A DNA stretch of 48,226 bases from Clostridium sp. AM58-1XD (GTDB lineage Bacteria; Bacillota; Clostridia; Lachnospirales; Lachnospiraceae), in NCBI RefSeq assembly GCF_003464085.1, contig NZ_QSDR01000032.1, positions 1-48,226 of the forward strand. Direction: 5' to 3'. The notes beneath the pieces are model-generated. The model saw only the letters and a list, made by a program, of their open reading frames with translations, searched no databases and had not been told where the DNA came from. Shown piece by piece: positions 9,105 to 16,662 of this stretch. Position 1 is the stretch's first letter. Each line of letters begins with the position of its first letter. A program made the position numbers and the translations under genes.

Positions 9105-10435
9105 AGTTTCACACCTTCCGTGCTTTCCTTCATAAACATAACCTTCGGTGTCATAATAATCAGCTTCAAATCCATCCACACGGAGTAATTCCTAATATAT
9201 GACAAATCTTGTTTTAGTTTATCATACGAGGTGGTATTATACTTCCCATAAACCTGCGCATAACCCGTCAATCCGGCTTTCACTTTCAATCTATAGGAGA
9301 ACTCCGGAATCTCTTTTTCAATCTCCGCCGCCAACTCCGGCCGCTCCGGCCTGGGGCCTACCAGGGACATATCCCCTTTTAATATATTGTAGATCTGGGG
9401 AAGCTCGTCCAGTCTCAACCTCCGCAGAAGTTTTCCGATCGGAAGTATTCTGTCATCCCCTTCAGATGCCAGTCTGGCGCCGCTCTTTTTTTCTGCGTCC
9501 TGTATCATCGTTCGAAACTTGTAAATTTCAAACTCTTTCCCATCTTTTGTAAGTCTGGTCTGTTTATAAAATACAGAACCACCATCCGTCACCTTAATGC
9601 ATACCGCAATAATAAGAAAAAATGGTAAGGTTATAATCGCTCCAGTCCCAGACATTATAATATCCATCAGCCGTTTGAAAAACTGCTGTTCAATTGTAAG
9701 TCCGTCATTCCTGGATAAAAGTAGAGGCGAATCAAATAATGTTAGTTCAGATGAACTCCTAAGTAAAATATCCGATATCTTCGGCACGCTGTATGTCCGA
9801 ATATCATTTTCAAAACAGTATTTCAGAATCTGATTCCTTTCATGGGAAGGCATATCGCCAATAATAACTCCGTCGAAATTGTGGACCTTCTTAAAAATCA
9901 GGTTCATTCCCTTCTTATAACTAATCAAATCCTTAATTTCGTATTTATCATCTCTTGCATTCATTTTTTCAAGCAGATGATAATCTCCCCTGTTTCCAGA
10001 CACCAACAGCATCTTCCTCGGTGGAAATATCCACACATAAAACTTTTGAAATACCATCGTCCAGACGACGATCACCGCACCATCTACTGCCGTCATAATT
10101 GACAAAGGAAGAGGGCTTAAAAAGTGCCTGTCCAACACAGCGATCTGAAAATAAGTAAAAATATTTACAAACACTACCGACAGTATCTGCGAATAAATAA
10201 GATTCCCCTTTTTAAGATATCCAACCTTAAATCCGCCATACATCTGCATAAAAAACACCAGCAAAACTCCATACAGGAAAACCATCATCCAGTTTCCACG
10301 ACGGAAAAACGGCAGTTCGATAATCTTATTGTAGTAATCTGTCCAGACAACACTATAAATGACGAGGATTAAGCCAATTAAAATTGTTGAAAACAGCAGC
10401 TTAATCAAACGTTTATATTTTTCATCAATTTTCAT
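9101..10435 (-). CDS. Polyprenyl glycosylphosphotransferase (priming sugar transferase)
   Basis: This 444-residue protein begins with about five membrane helices and a soluble nucleotide-binding-like middle. The catalytic bacterial sugar transferase domain follows from about residue 255: FFKRLMDIIMSG, then YKFRTM, then the LRRLRLDELPQIYNILKGDM and GPRPERP motifs, and AGLTGYAQVYGKYNT. It transfers a sugar-1-phosphate from a nucleotide sugar to undecaprenyl phosphate, which starts polysaccharide synthesis at the inner membrane face. It is the first gene of the minus-strand operon. A promoter-like sequence and the terminator of the preceding gene lie just upstream. The sugar cannot be assigned from sequence alone. 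Confidence 0.92.
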   Translation of the reverse strand: MKIDEKYKRLIKLLFSTILIGLILVIYSVVWTDYYNKIIELPFFRRGNWMMVFLYGVLLVFFMQMYGGFKVGYLKKGNLIYSQILSVVFVNIFTYFQIAVLDRHFLSPLPLSIMTAVDGAVIVVWTMVFQKFYVWIFPPRKMLLVSGNRGDYHLLEKMNARDDKYEIKDLISYKKGMNLIFKKVHNFDGVIIGDMPSHERNQILKYCFENDIRTYSVPKISDILLRSSSELTLFDSPLLLSRNDGLTIEQQFFKRLMDIIMSGTGAIITLPFFLIIAVCIKVTDGGSVFYKQTRLTKDGKEFEIYKFRTMIQDAEKKSGARLASEGDDRILPIGKLLRRLRLDELPQIYNILKGDMSLVGPRPERPELAAEIEKEIPEFSYRLKVKAGLTGYAQVYGKYNTTSYDKLKQDLSYIRNYSVWMDLKLIIMTPKVMFMKESTEGVKL

Positions 10436-10536
10436 AACAACTCATCCCTAACCCTTTACGCTTAACTTCTTTGGTTCCCGGCTCATTTATGTCATACAAG
10501 CGCAAAAATCCCCTATATCTGCGTATATTCTTGTAA

Positions 10537-10542
10537 AGTATA
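10537..10542 (-). promoter_or_regulatory. Probable extended -10 of the polysaccharide operon promoter
   Basis: Read on the minus strand, TGTTATACT lies just after the terminator hairpin of the upstream gene, about 100 bases before the priming transferase ATG. It matches an extended -10 (TG-N-TATACT). The -35 region 17 bases upstream is poor and falls inside the terminator stem. The same TGTTATACT string forms the -10 of the Ter operon promoter at 48025. The call rests on motif match only. Confidence 0.45.
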
Positions 10543-10546
10543 ACAT

Positions 10547-10577
10547 AAAAGGACTGATAAGTACATTCTATCAGTCC
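10547..10577 (-). terminator. Rho-independent terminator after the O-antigen-ligase-like gene
   Basis: A perfect 9-bp stem (GGACTGATA pairing with TATCAGTCC, 10551-10577) with a 9-base loop is followed on the minus strand by TTTTATG. It lies about 40 bases after the restored stop codon (10619) of the O-antigen-ligase-like gene. It separates that gene from the polysaccharide operon. Confidence 0.8.
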
Positions 10578-10668
10578 CGAAAAATATTAGAAATTATTTA
10601 AGAAATTGTTAAAAATGGCTAGTTTTTCTCTTTTTCTTCCTTTATTTTCATGCGTGCGGCTGCTAATC

Positions 10669-11934
10669 CTACCGCCAGAATCGTCCAAAAAGCCGGAGCA
10701 CTGCCGGAAGATCGATATTGACCACAGCCTGTCCGGAATAGCATGCTGCCGCAAAGACACAAGCCATCACTGCCGGAGACTTTCCTGCCTTTTTAATCAT
10801 CCAGACTATAGATGACACCAGAAATACCATATATGGGATAAGACCGGCCGGACCAATTGTTACAAAATACTGCAGATATGCATTATGCACGCTGTCATAA
10901 ATAACACCGAGTGACTCATACATCTTTGTGGCGGTAGAACCGGTATAGCTCGTAGTCAGTATTCCAAATGTATCAGCCCCATATCCGAAAATCTTATGGT
11001 GGAGCGGAAAATCATTATAAAGCTCCATAGCGAATCTCCACGCAAAACCTCTGTCTGTTCCCCATTCATCACTAAAGATCACATAATTGGAGATCGCACC
11101 ATAGCGCTCTCCATTACCGGCAAAATTGGCGTCGACGATAACCGCCGTAACTACCAGAATTACAGCAATTACAATACCGCCCCAAATCCGCTTCGGCCAT
11201 TTACCGGCATCATCGGATTTCTTTTTATTAAAATCCAGATAATATAAAACTGCTACAGCCGCCCAAAGGATCAGTGCAATCGCAGTCGTCCCGCTGAAAT
11301 GTCCAATCACCTTTGCCAGACCATCCAGACCGATCACACTCCCCCACTCATCACCTTTCAGCGCAAGGTCCAAAACTGCCAGTACCTTCATAACTGTAAA
11401 AATTGTAGCAAGCATAATTCCATATCTTTTTATGCCCTTTCTGGACCCAAATGCATAGAAAGGTAAAAAGCCAAACAGAACGGCAAACGCCAGATAAACG
11501 TTATCACTCTGCCCTGTAATTGCCGCTGTAATGGATATCAAGACACATATATAGTACCATACCGCCTTTTTTCTCGTGTCAGCCGCCACATAAAGTACCG
11601 CCGCTACTCCCAGCACTAAGGCGACAAATGCCGTATATGTGTTAATATTGCCAAACGTAGATGTGAAAATATCCAGATTTCTTATAGTCATTCCATCCTT
11701 GAATCCCATCACATCCAATCGAAAATAGTCTGTAATTCCAAACAGACATACCAGCATTGACGACACTAAAAATGCCTCCAGATACCACTGTTTAAAGCGG
11801 AACAGTCTCCCAATAATGAAAACACTCACGGCATATATAAGAAGAAGGAATGCGCCTGAAAACCGTCCCTCATTCCCCCACACTGATTCATACAGATAAT
11901 CGGACTGCAGCGTTGATATAATCACTGCAATCAT
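10669..11934 (-). CDS. O-antigen ligase-like membrane protein, central and C-terminal part (frameshifted at both ends)
   Basis: The 421 residues form about ten membrane helices. A loop with ISTLQSDYLYESVWGNEGRFSG near the start and HNAYLQYFVTIGPAGLIPY near the end are typical of Wzy_C/O-antigen ligase family proteins, the latter holding the conserved His region. Such proteins transfer lipid-linked glycan or glycosylate extracytoplasmic acceptors. Two frame breaks are visible. Upstream, adding a base near 11996 joins this frame to 11943-12254. Downstream, the frame ends in RLFGRFWR, whereas adding a base near 10698 gives FWTILAVGLAAARMK and a stop at 10619. The intact protein would be about 545 residues spanning 10619-12254. 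The first ATG used here (11934) is internal to the real gene. Confidence 0.8.
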   Translation of the reverse strand: MIAVIISTLQSDYLYESVWGNEGRFSGAFLLLIYAVSVFIIGRLFRFKQWYLEAFLVSSMLVCLFGITDYFRLDVMGFKDGMTIRNLDIFTSTFGNINTYTAFVALVLGVAAVLYVAADTRKKAVWYYICVLISITAAITGQSDNVYLAFAVLFGFLPFYAFGSRKGIKRYGIMLATIFTVMKVLAVLDLALKGDEWGSVIGLDGLAKVIGHFSGTTAIALILWAAVAVLYYLDFNKKKSDDAGKWPKRIWGGIVIAVILVVTAVIVDANFAGNGERYGAISNYVIFSDEWGTDRGFAWRFAMELYNDFPLHHKIFGYGADTFGILTTSYTGSTATKMYESLGVIYDSVHNAYLQYFVTIGPAGLIPYMVFLVSSIVWMIKKAGKSPAVMACVFAAACYSGQAVVNIDLPAVLRLFGRFWR

Positions 11935-11942
11935 AAAAATAA

Positions 11943-12254
11943 TCAGAGCAACTTCATGAAGGGCGAACGTCTTTTTCCAATTCCCCGGCTTAAACTTCGC
12001 AAAGATTCCTTCGTTCCCGCTCCTCCGTTTTCCATCATGTCAATAAACATGAATATCAGTGCCATGATCAGTATGATTGCCAGTGCTGCCAGCACAACAA
12101 TATAATAAAAATGGTACTTTGCTCGCAGTATGTTGGCATACCGGTCTTCCACATACAGGGGAAAAACAAAAAGCAGGAGGAAAGCCATTACGCCTGCGAT
12201 CTTTGCAAAGATGCTGTTTGCTTCTGTCTTTAAACCTGTGTTTTTATTATCCAT
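11943..12254 (-). CDS. O-antigen ligase-like membrane protein, N-terminal part (frameshifted)
   Basis: The start is the ATG at 12254 (MDNKNTGLKTEAN), preceded by AAGGAG at nine bases; an ATG six codons upstream overlaps the ribosome site. The piece encodes two membrane helices (IAGVMAFLLLFVFPLYV and YYIVVLAALAIILIMALIF) and then runs into an unrelated-looking SRGIGKRRSPF tail. If one base is added near 11996, the tail instead reads KFKPGNWKKTFALHEVALIIF. That runs straight into the ISTLQSDYL segment of 10669-11934, so the two pieces are one gene. It follows the small membrane protein gene at 12281-12475 with a 26-base gap. Confidence 0.72.
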   Translation of the reverse strand: MDNKNTGLKTEANSIFAKIAGVMAFLLLFVFPLYVEDRYANILRAKYHFYYIVVLAALAIILIMALIFMFIDMMENGGAGTKESLRSLSRGIGKRRSPFMKLL

Positions 12255-12280
12255 TTTTCTCAGCTCCTTCATCTCTCATT

Positions 12281-12475
12281 CTATTTTGCACATGGCTTGT
12301 ATTTTCTATCCATTCCCTGAAATTCCCTTTTAGTATACCATTCATGTGTTTCCGCCGCAACGCCCTTTGCTCCCTCTTTTGCAAGCAGCATATAGACAGC
12401 TGTAACAATCACGATCCAGAAGCACGTCATCCGCTCGAGCCGTAAATCCGCCCTCTTCTGGTACACAAATTCCAT
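12281..12475 (-). CDS. Small membrane protein of unknown function
   Basis: About 64 residues: a basic N-terminus (MEFVYQKRADLRLERM), one membrane helix (FWIVIVTAVYMLLA) and a charged C-terminus rich in Lys and Tyr. I do not recognise the family. It ends 26 bases before the start of the O-antigen-ligase-like gene and probably shares its transcript. The ATG at 12475 lacks a good ribosome site, and a GTG at 12484 is no better, so the true start may lie upstream beyond another sequence error. It could instead be a chance open frame; the membrane helix and operon placement argue mildly for a real gene. Confidence 0.4.
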   Translation of the reverse strand: MEFVYQKRADLRLERMTCFWIVIVTAVYMLLAKEGAKGVAAETHEWYTKREFQGMDRKYKPCAK

Positions 12476-12541
12476 TTTCAGCACTTCACGCCGCCGGATA
12501 CCGACTCATCCCATCCGCACCATGTTCCCTCTTCTATCTTC

Positions 12542-12597
12542 GATCTGCTTACTACGGTCTGTTTACTACGAACTGCTTACTGGGATCTGCTTATTAA
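12542..12597. repeat. Degenerate 14-bp tandem repeat, four units
   Basis: Four adjacent 14-base units follow the pattern G-A/G-TCTG-C/T-TTACTAC with two to four changes per unit. They lie in the 226-base gap between the HAAS protein gene and the small membrane protein gene. A related degenerate CTGCTTA-type repeat occurs on the other side of the HAAS gene. No function is evident. Apart from the repeat, I see nothing in this gap. Confidence 0.6.
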
Positions 12598-12710
12598 ACA
12601 GGAAAAAGGAGCCCCAGCATCCAGCTTTATCTCTACAGCTTCTGCCCCGGACTCCCTGATTCATTTCATATCTTTTCGCTATACCTTATCATTTGATTGT
12701 CCTGCCGTCA

Positions 12711-13256
12711 TTACCTCTGCCCGCGCCAAAGAAGCAGAATGAGAATTAAGATCAGGCCGACCGGTGAAAGGAGAAGTGAAAAGATTCCTCCCACAATCGT
12801 TACCAGGACAAAGATCACCAGCGTTAAAATCAAAATGCCGGCCAGCTTCCAATACCATTTATTCAGATTATACATATGGAAGGAGCCGCTGTGGTTCGTG
12901 CTTTCTCCATAAGATTGATAGCTGCTTCCCTGCGGTTCTCCGTCATAGCTTCCCTGGCTTCCATAGCCGCTCTGGCCTCCGGGGCCGGAAGCGTCTTCAT
13001 AAGGGGAATTGCCGAAGGGACTGCCTTCATTGCCGTAGCTGGCTGTCTCTCCGCCAGCCTCTGCGGCATCGATGATCGTTCTGGCAATCAGCCTTGGGCC
13101 GCCCAGTTCATTCATAATTTCACTCTCCGTACGGCCCTTTGACAGTTCTCCTGTTATATAATTATCGTAATATCGTATATTTTCCTGTATGATATGCTGC
13201 GGCACCTCGCCAGAAAGCGCTGCGCCAAGGGTTCGTAAAAACTCTTCTTTATCCAT
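12711..13256 (-). CDS. HAAS/DUF1700 domain membrane protein
   Basis: The first 65 or so residues match the HAAS (DUF1700-type) helical domain: MDKEEFLRTLGAAL, then YYDNYITGELSKGRTESEIMNELG and GPRLIARTII. A low-complexity Gly/Ser/Tyr linker of about 60 residues follows (SYGNEGSPFG, SGYGSQGSYDG, SSYQSYGES). The end has two membrane helices (LAGILILTLVIFVLVTIVGG and LLSPVGLILILILLLW). HAAS domains usually occur in small membrane regulators encoded beside PadR-type repressors, or as sensors; no PadR gene is visible here. The role is unknown. The gene stands alone, with repeat-bearing gaps on both sides. Confidence 0.8.
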   Translation of the reverse strand: MDKEEFLRTLGAALSGEVPQHIIQENIRYYDNYITGELSKGRTESEIMNELGGPRLIARTIIDAAEAGGETASYGNEGSPFGNSPYEDASGPGGQSGYGSQGSYDGEPQGSSYQSYGESTNHSGSFHMYNLNKWYWKLAGILILTLVIFVLVTIVGGIFSLLLSPVGLILILILLLWRGQR

Positions 13257-13313
13257 CTAAGTCTCCCTATTCTGCCTGCATTCTGCAGTATCAGGTATCT
13301 GCATATGTACCCA

Positions 13314-13372
13314 CTGCTTATTTACTTATGCTTATTTTACTCATGCTTACTTTATCACTGCATACTTTATTA
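13314..13372. repeat. Degenerate 15-bp tandem repeat, four units
   Basis: Four units of about 15 bases follow the pattern CTGCTTATTTACTTA, drifting to ATGCTTACTTTATCA and CTGCATACTTTATTA. They lie upstream of the HAAS gene in the 268-base gap between it and the FBPase gene. The core CTGCTTA-C/T-T is shared with the repeat at 12542-12597. The rest of the gap is AT-rich without a clear promoter or terminator. Confidence 0.5.
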
Positions 13373-13524
13373 TTGTTTAGTTTACGTGTTTTTAATGCAT
13401 TTATCATATCATACGTTTTTCTATTTATCTATTAAGTTTTTCTAAATTTTCCCTTTCCTATTCACTTTCCCATGTTTTATCCGTTATTTGTTTTGAACCG
13501 CTGCATTTATCCTATATATCCTTA

Positions 13525-13857
13525 CTATTTGTCCTTTTCCTTCAGAACTCCAGACCGGTACGCCGCCACCAGTTCCTTCAGATCCAGTATTCTCTGTGTC
13601 ATTTCCTTGCCCAAATCCGTGTCCGCTACGCGTATACGGTTCTTTGTCTTCTCAGTAATATAGACTTTCGGAGTATTTTCCTCATTTGGTTGAAATGGCT
13701 TATGTTCTGCCAGAGCCAGATGGTTGGAATTGTAGATCAGCGTATATCCGGCGATCCCAGTAGTTTTCTGGTATGCTTTTGAGAGGCCGCCGTCTATGAT
13801 ATAAAGCTTTCCGCCAGCCTTGACGGGCTTTTCTCCATCTTTGATCTTAACTGGCAC
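13525..13857 (-). CDS. fbp: Class III fructose-1,6-bisphosphatase, C-terminal part (frameshifted)
   Basis: This frame encodes the end of class III FBPase: HVPVKIKDGEKPVKAGGKLY, IDGGLSKAYQKTTGIAGYTL and YNSNHLALAEHKPF, then a charged C-terminal helix. In the upstream frame the sequence leaves the family after ILEEFGL. Adding one base near 13888 gives PKEGAHIINGHVPVKI, the conserved junction, and continues here to the stop at 13525. The piece has no start or ribosome site of its own. The intact enzyme would span 13525-15461 and about 645 residues, the normal family size. Confidence 0.88.
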   Translation of the reverse strand: MPVKIKDGEKPVKAGGKLYIIDGGLSKAYQKTTGIAGYTLIYNSNHLALAEHKPFQPNEENTPKVYITEKTKNRIRVADTDLGKEMTQRILDLKELVAAYRSGVLKEKDK

Positions 13858-15461
13858 ATGTCCATTGATAATATGGGCGCCCTCTTTCGGAGACCAAATT
13901 CTTCCAGTATCCTGTCGCAGTATGTTTCTTCCACGCTCAGGCGGTAATATGGATTCAGTGTTTCCTTATAGGTAGACTTGTCTGCAATGAAATAGTGTTC
14001 AAACGTCGTCATTCTGTCTTTTCCGAATACAGGTGATTTTGCCCCGCACCATAGGTACCACATAAAATCTCTTGCCTTCGCTTTCTCTTCTGCATCTTCA
14101 GGAAGAAAATAAGCCTTTTGAATCTGTTCATCGATGTAATCCATCAGGCTCTTTCCTGAGAGACGTTTGCCGTCCAGGCTGATTTCATCAAAACTTCCAT
14201 CTTCCTTCATCGGGATGCAACCATGATAAAGGAGATTGGAATTATAGCATTTATACAGACTTCCGTGTGTATAAATAAAATTTATATGGCGGTGAAGAAG
14301 CTCACTGTGGCGGAAGGAAAGGACCAGGGTATGCAGCAGCTCTTCCTCTTCCTTCGTCAGGCGGAACGGATCTTTCGGATCCACCGTCGGAAAATTTGTA
14401 TCCAGCATCGGATACTTCTTTCCCCTGAGCATTACGGTTCCATTTTCATAGTCGATCTGATTAAGAAGAAGCCTGTCGTCCATCTCGTATTCCGGATTCC
14501 GTTTAATAATCTGGCCTTCTACCTTAAATTGAATGACGGCGATCGCTTTGTGCATCTTAGCCGCCAGTCCCGGATCTACCGCGTCATAAATATTCTGATC
14601 GAGTGTATGAGGGATAAACCGCTCGCAGCTGTCTCCCTGGTATACATGGGCGGCAAACATGGAAAGCGGCCTTAAGTTAATCCCGTATCCGTCCTCCAGA
14701 ACATCAAAGCTGTTGTAGCTGATGGCGATACGCAGAACATTGCAGACACAGGCCAGATTTCCCGTTGCGGCTCCCATCCATGAAATGTCATGATTTCCCC
14801 ACTGGATATCCACATCGTGAAAATTCATCAACTCCTTCATAATGATGTCGGCCCTCGGTCCTCTGTCGAAGATATCCCCGATAATATGAAGGCTGTCGAT
14901 CGTCAGATTCTGAATCAGTTCACACAGCGCAATTATAAACTTTCCAGCCACATCGATTCCGATCATGGAGTTTAGTATTTCGCTGTAATAGACGTCTTTA
15001 TTGTTGTCACGGTAATCCACATGAAGGAGTTCATCGATGATGTACGCGAATTCCGTGGGCATTTTCTTTCTGACTTTTGAGCGGGTGTATTTTGAGGAAA
15101 CCTGGCGACAGATCTGTACCAGACGATAGATTATGATCTTCTTCCATTCGTCTGTAACTTTGCCCTGAAGTGTGTATTTGTTTAAGAAACGATCTGGATA
15201 ATAGATAAGACTTGCGAGCTCTGTCTGCTCTTCTTCTGAAATAATATGGCCAAATGTATCGTGAATCTTTTCACGAATAATACCTGACGCACTGCGCAGC
15301 AAATGAACAAACGCTTCATATTCTCCGTGTAAATCGCTGAAAAAATACTCGGTCCCCTTCGGCAGGCCCTGTATGGCCGTCAGATTGATAATCTCGCTGG
15401 ACGCCGTTTTCACGCTGGGGTACTCCCTGGCCAGCAGCTTCAGGTATGCTAATTCTCTCAT
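13794..15461 (-). CDS. fbp: Class III fructose-1,6-bisphosphatase, main part (frameshifted near its end)
   Basis: FBPase removes the 1-phosphate from fructose-1,6-bisphosphate in gluconeogenesis in the cytoplasm. This is the Firmicutes class III enzyme, with a metallophosphatase-like fold: FSDLHGEYEAF (from about residue 41), IIGDIFDRGPRADII and WGNHDISWMGAA carry the metal-binding Asp, His and Asn. The start is the ATG at 15461 (MRELAYLKLLAREYP) behind GGGAGAGG; an upstream in-frame ATG at 15506 adds a non-conserved leader. The frame diverges after FGL, and the family sequence resumes at 13525-13857 in another frame, indicating one missing base near 13888. It is divergent from the MBL hydrolase gene. 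Confidence 0.93.
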   Translation of the reverse strand: MRELAYLKLLAREYPSVKTASSEIINLTAIQGLPKGTEYFFSDLHGEYEAFVHLLRSASGIIREKIHDTFGHIISEEEQTELASLIYYPDRFLNKYTLQGKVTDEWKKIIIYRLVQICRQVSSKYTRSKVRKKMPTEFAYIIDELLHVDYRDNNKDVYYSEILNSMIGIDVAGKFIIALCELIQNLTIDSLHIIGDIFDRGPRADIIMKELMNFHDVDIQWGNHDISWMGAATGNLACVCNVLRIAISYNSFDVLEDGYGINLRPLSMFAAHVYQGDSCERFIPHTLDQNIYDAVDPGLAAKMHKAIAVIQFKVEGQIIKRNPEYEMDDRLLLNQIDYENGTVMLRGKKYPMLDTNFPTVDPKDPFRLTKEEEELLHTLVLSFRHSELLHRHINFIYTHGSLYKCYNSNLLYHGCIPMKEDGSFDEISLDGKRLSGKSLMDYIDEQIQKAYFLPEDAEEKAKARDFMWYLWCGAKSPVFGKDRMTTFEHYFIADKSTYKETLNPYYRLSVEETYCDRILEEFGLRKRAPILSMDMCQLRSKMEKSPSRLAESFIS

Positions 15462-15535
15462 AATACCTCTCCCTCTTACTAAAAACACTGTTTGCGGCAG
15501 TTGCATTTCCGCCTGAAATATAGTACCATGGGTTC

Positions 15536-15564
15536 ATCATAACATGCTTTCCTGAAAATGGAAA
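15536..15564 (-). promoter_or_regulatory. Probable promoter of fbp
   Basis: On the minus strand, TTTCCA (15559-15564) and TATGAT (15536-15541) are separated by 17 bases, with TG one base before the -10 (extended -10). It lies 75 bases upstream of the chosen fbp start. The -35 is weak. No similarly clear plus-strand promoter for the divergent MBL gene was found in this gap. Confidence 0.55.
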
Positions 15565-15687
15565 GTTTAATAATCAATACATTTTTTACATGTAACTGTT
15601 CATTGCAGCGGTAATCCAGGCGTAAAAATCGGCTGAACATGTGCCGCGCCGAACAGTACAACTATATTTGTTACAATGGAGGAAATT

Positions 15688-15909
15688 ATGGAGCAGTTAT
15701 ACGTATTAGGGACAGGCTACGCAACGGCAACACGTTGTTATAATACCTGTTTTGCAATCAGACAGGACGACGATTTTTTTCTTGTAGATACAGGCGGAGG
15801 AAATGGCATCTTAAGAATTCTGGAAGACATGGAGATCGATACTGCAAGAATACATGACATCTTCATCACACATGAACATACGGACACATTCTGGGGATCG
15901 TGTGGCTGA
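15688..15909 (+). CDS. MBL-fold metal-dependent hydrolase, N-terminal part (frameshifted)
   Basis: The start is the ATG at 15688 (MEQLYVLGTG), with GGAGG six bases upstream; the in-frame ATG at 15676 overlaps that ribosome site. The piece shows the metallo-beta-lactamase fold opening (LYVLGTGYATATRCYNT, FFLVDTGGG) and the metal motif FITHEHTD. There the frame breaks: FITHEHTDTFWGSCG-stop becomes FITHEHTDHILGIVWLIR when one base is added near 15885. That restores the last His of the HxHxDH zinc motif. The ribonuclease Z-like continuation is at 15900-16496. The intact gene covers 15688-16496, about 270 residues. Confidence 0.87.
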   Translation: MEQLYVLGTGYATATRCYNTCFAIRQDDDFFLVDTGGGNGILRILEDMEIDTARIHDIFITHEHTDTFWGSCG

Positions 15910-16496
15910 TCCGCGTTATCGCAACCCGCATGAAAAAGGGAACATATGAAGGTGATCTGAATATATACTGTCACGAAGACCTTGTTGATACGATCACAAC
16001 CATCTGCCGCCTGACCGTACAGGGAAAATTCTTTAAAATGATCGGTGACAGAATTCACCTGATTCCCGTAAAAGACGGCGAAACAAAATGCATCATGGGA
16101 TATGATGTTACATTCTTTGACATCCACTCTACAAAGGCAAAGCAGTACGGATTTACAACAATTTTGAAAAACGGGAAGAAATTCACCTGCGCAGGGGACG
16201 AGCCATACAATGCCGACTGCCATATGTATGTTGAGGGAAGTCAGTGGCTGCTTCACGAGGCGTTCTGCCTTTATGGAGACAGGGACCGCTTTCAGCCTTA
16301 TGAAAAGCACCACAGCACGGTTAAGGAAGCCAGTGAGCTGGCTGAAAGCCTTAATATCCCAAATCTTGTTCTCTGGCATACGGAGGATAAGAATATTACA
16401 CGCCGCAAGGAACTTTATACGGCAGAAGGAAAAGAATATTATCATGGTAATCTCTTCGTTCCGGACGACGGCGAAATTCTCAGTCTGGACCGTTAA
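15900..16496 (+). CDS. MBL-fold metal-dependent hydrolase, C-terminal part (frameshifted)
   Basis: This frame continues the hydrolase from the zinc motif: WLIRVIATRMKKGTYEGDLN, then FTCAGDEPYNADC (the bridging Asp region), GSQWLLHEAFC and LVLWHTED (the last metal-binding His). The pattern fits the RNase Z/ElaC-like branch of the MBL fold that hydrolyses phosphodiesters, but the precise substrate is unknown. The first ATG-like start here is internal and lacks a ribosome site. It is one gene with 15688-15909, split by a one-base deletion. A possible leader/terminator structure for the next gene begins 70 bases downstream. Confidence 0.87.
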   Translation: MWLIRVIATRMKKGTYEGDLNIYCHEDLVDTITTICRLTVQGKFFKMIGDRIHLIPVKDGETKCIMGYDVTFFDIHSTKAKQYGFTTILKNGKKFTCAGDEPYNADCHMYVEGSQWLLHEAFCLYGDRDRFQPYEKHHSTVKEASELAESLNIPNLVLWHTEDKNITRRKELYTAEGKEYYHGNLFVPDDGEILSLDR

Positions 16497-16565
16497 GATG
16501 ATTATACGGGCAGTTTAAGATCATTATTTTCACTGTTAATGTCCTAATATGATATCTCAAGTTCT

Positions 16566-16662
16566 ACATCAGGAAATACTCCGCATATGCTTATAACAGT
16601 ATTCCCCGGCATGTCCGAGGACTGAAATTTAAGTCGGAAGGGGCGTTTCCTGATGTTTTTTT
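16566..16662 (+). promoter_or_regulatory. Multi-branched RNA structure covering ribosome site and start of the M23 gene
   Basis: A perfect 11-bp stem pairs 16566-16576 (ACATCAGGAAA) with 16646-16656 (TTTCCTGATGT). The right arm contains the M23 gene's ATG (16653-16655) and is followed at once by seven T. The enclosed 69 bases can form further helices: TACT/AGTA (16577-16580 with 16598-16601), CCCC/GGGG (16604-16607 with 16640-16643) and GACT/AGTC inside. The AAGGGG ribosome site lies in the CCCC/GGGG helix. It could be a terminator of the MBL gene, or a leader controlling the M23 gene by termination and start-site masking. It matches no riboswitch class I know. Confidence 0.5.

Noticed and set aside
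16566..16662. Known riboswitch (c-di-GMP, lysine, FMN, TPP, THF) before the M23 gene
   Set aside because: I compared it from memory with the conserved cores of these classes and none matches.
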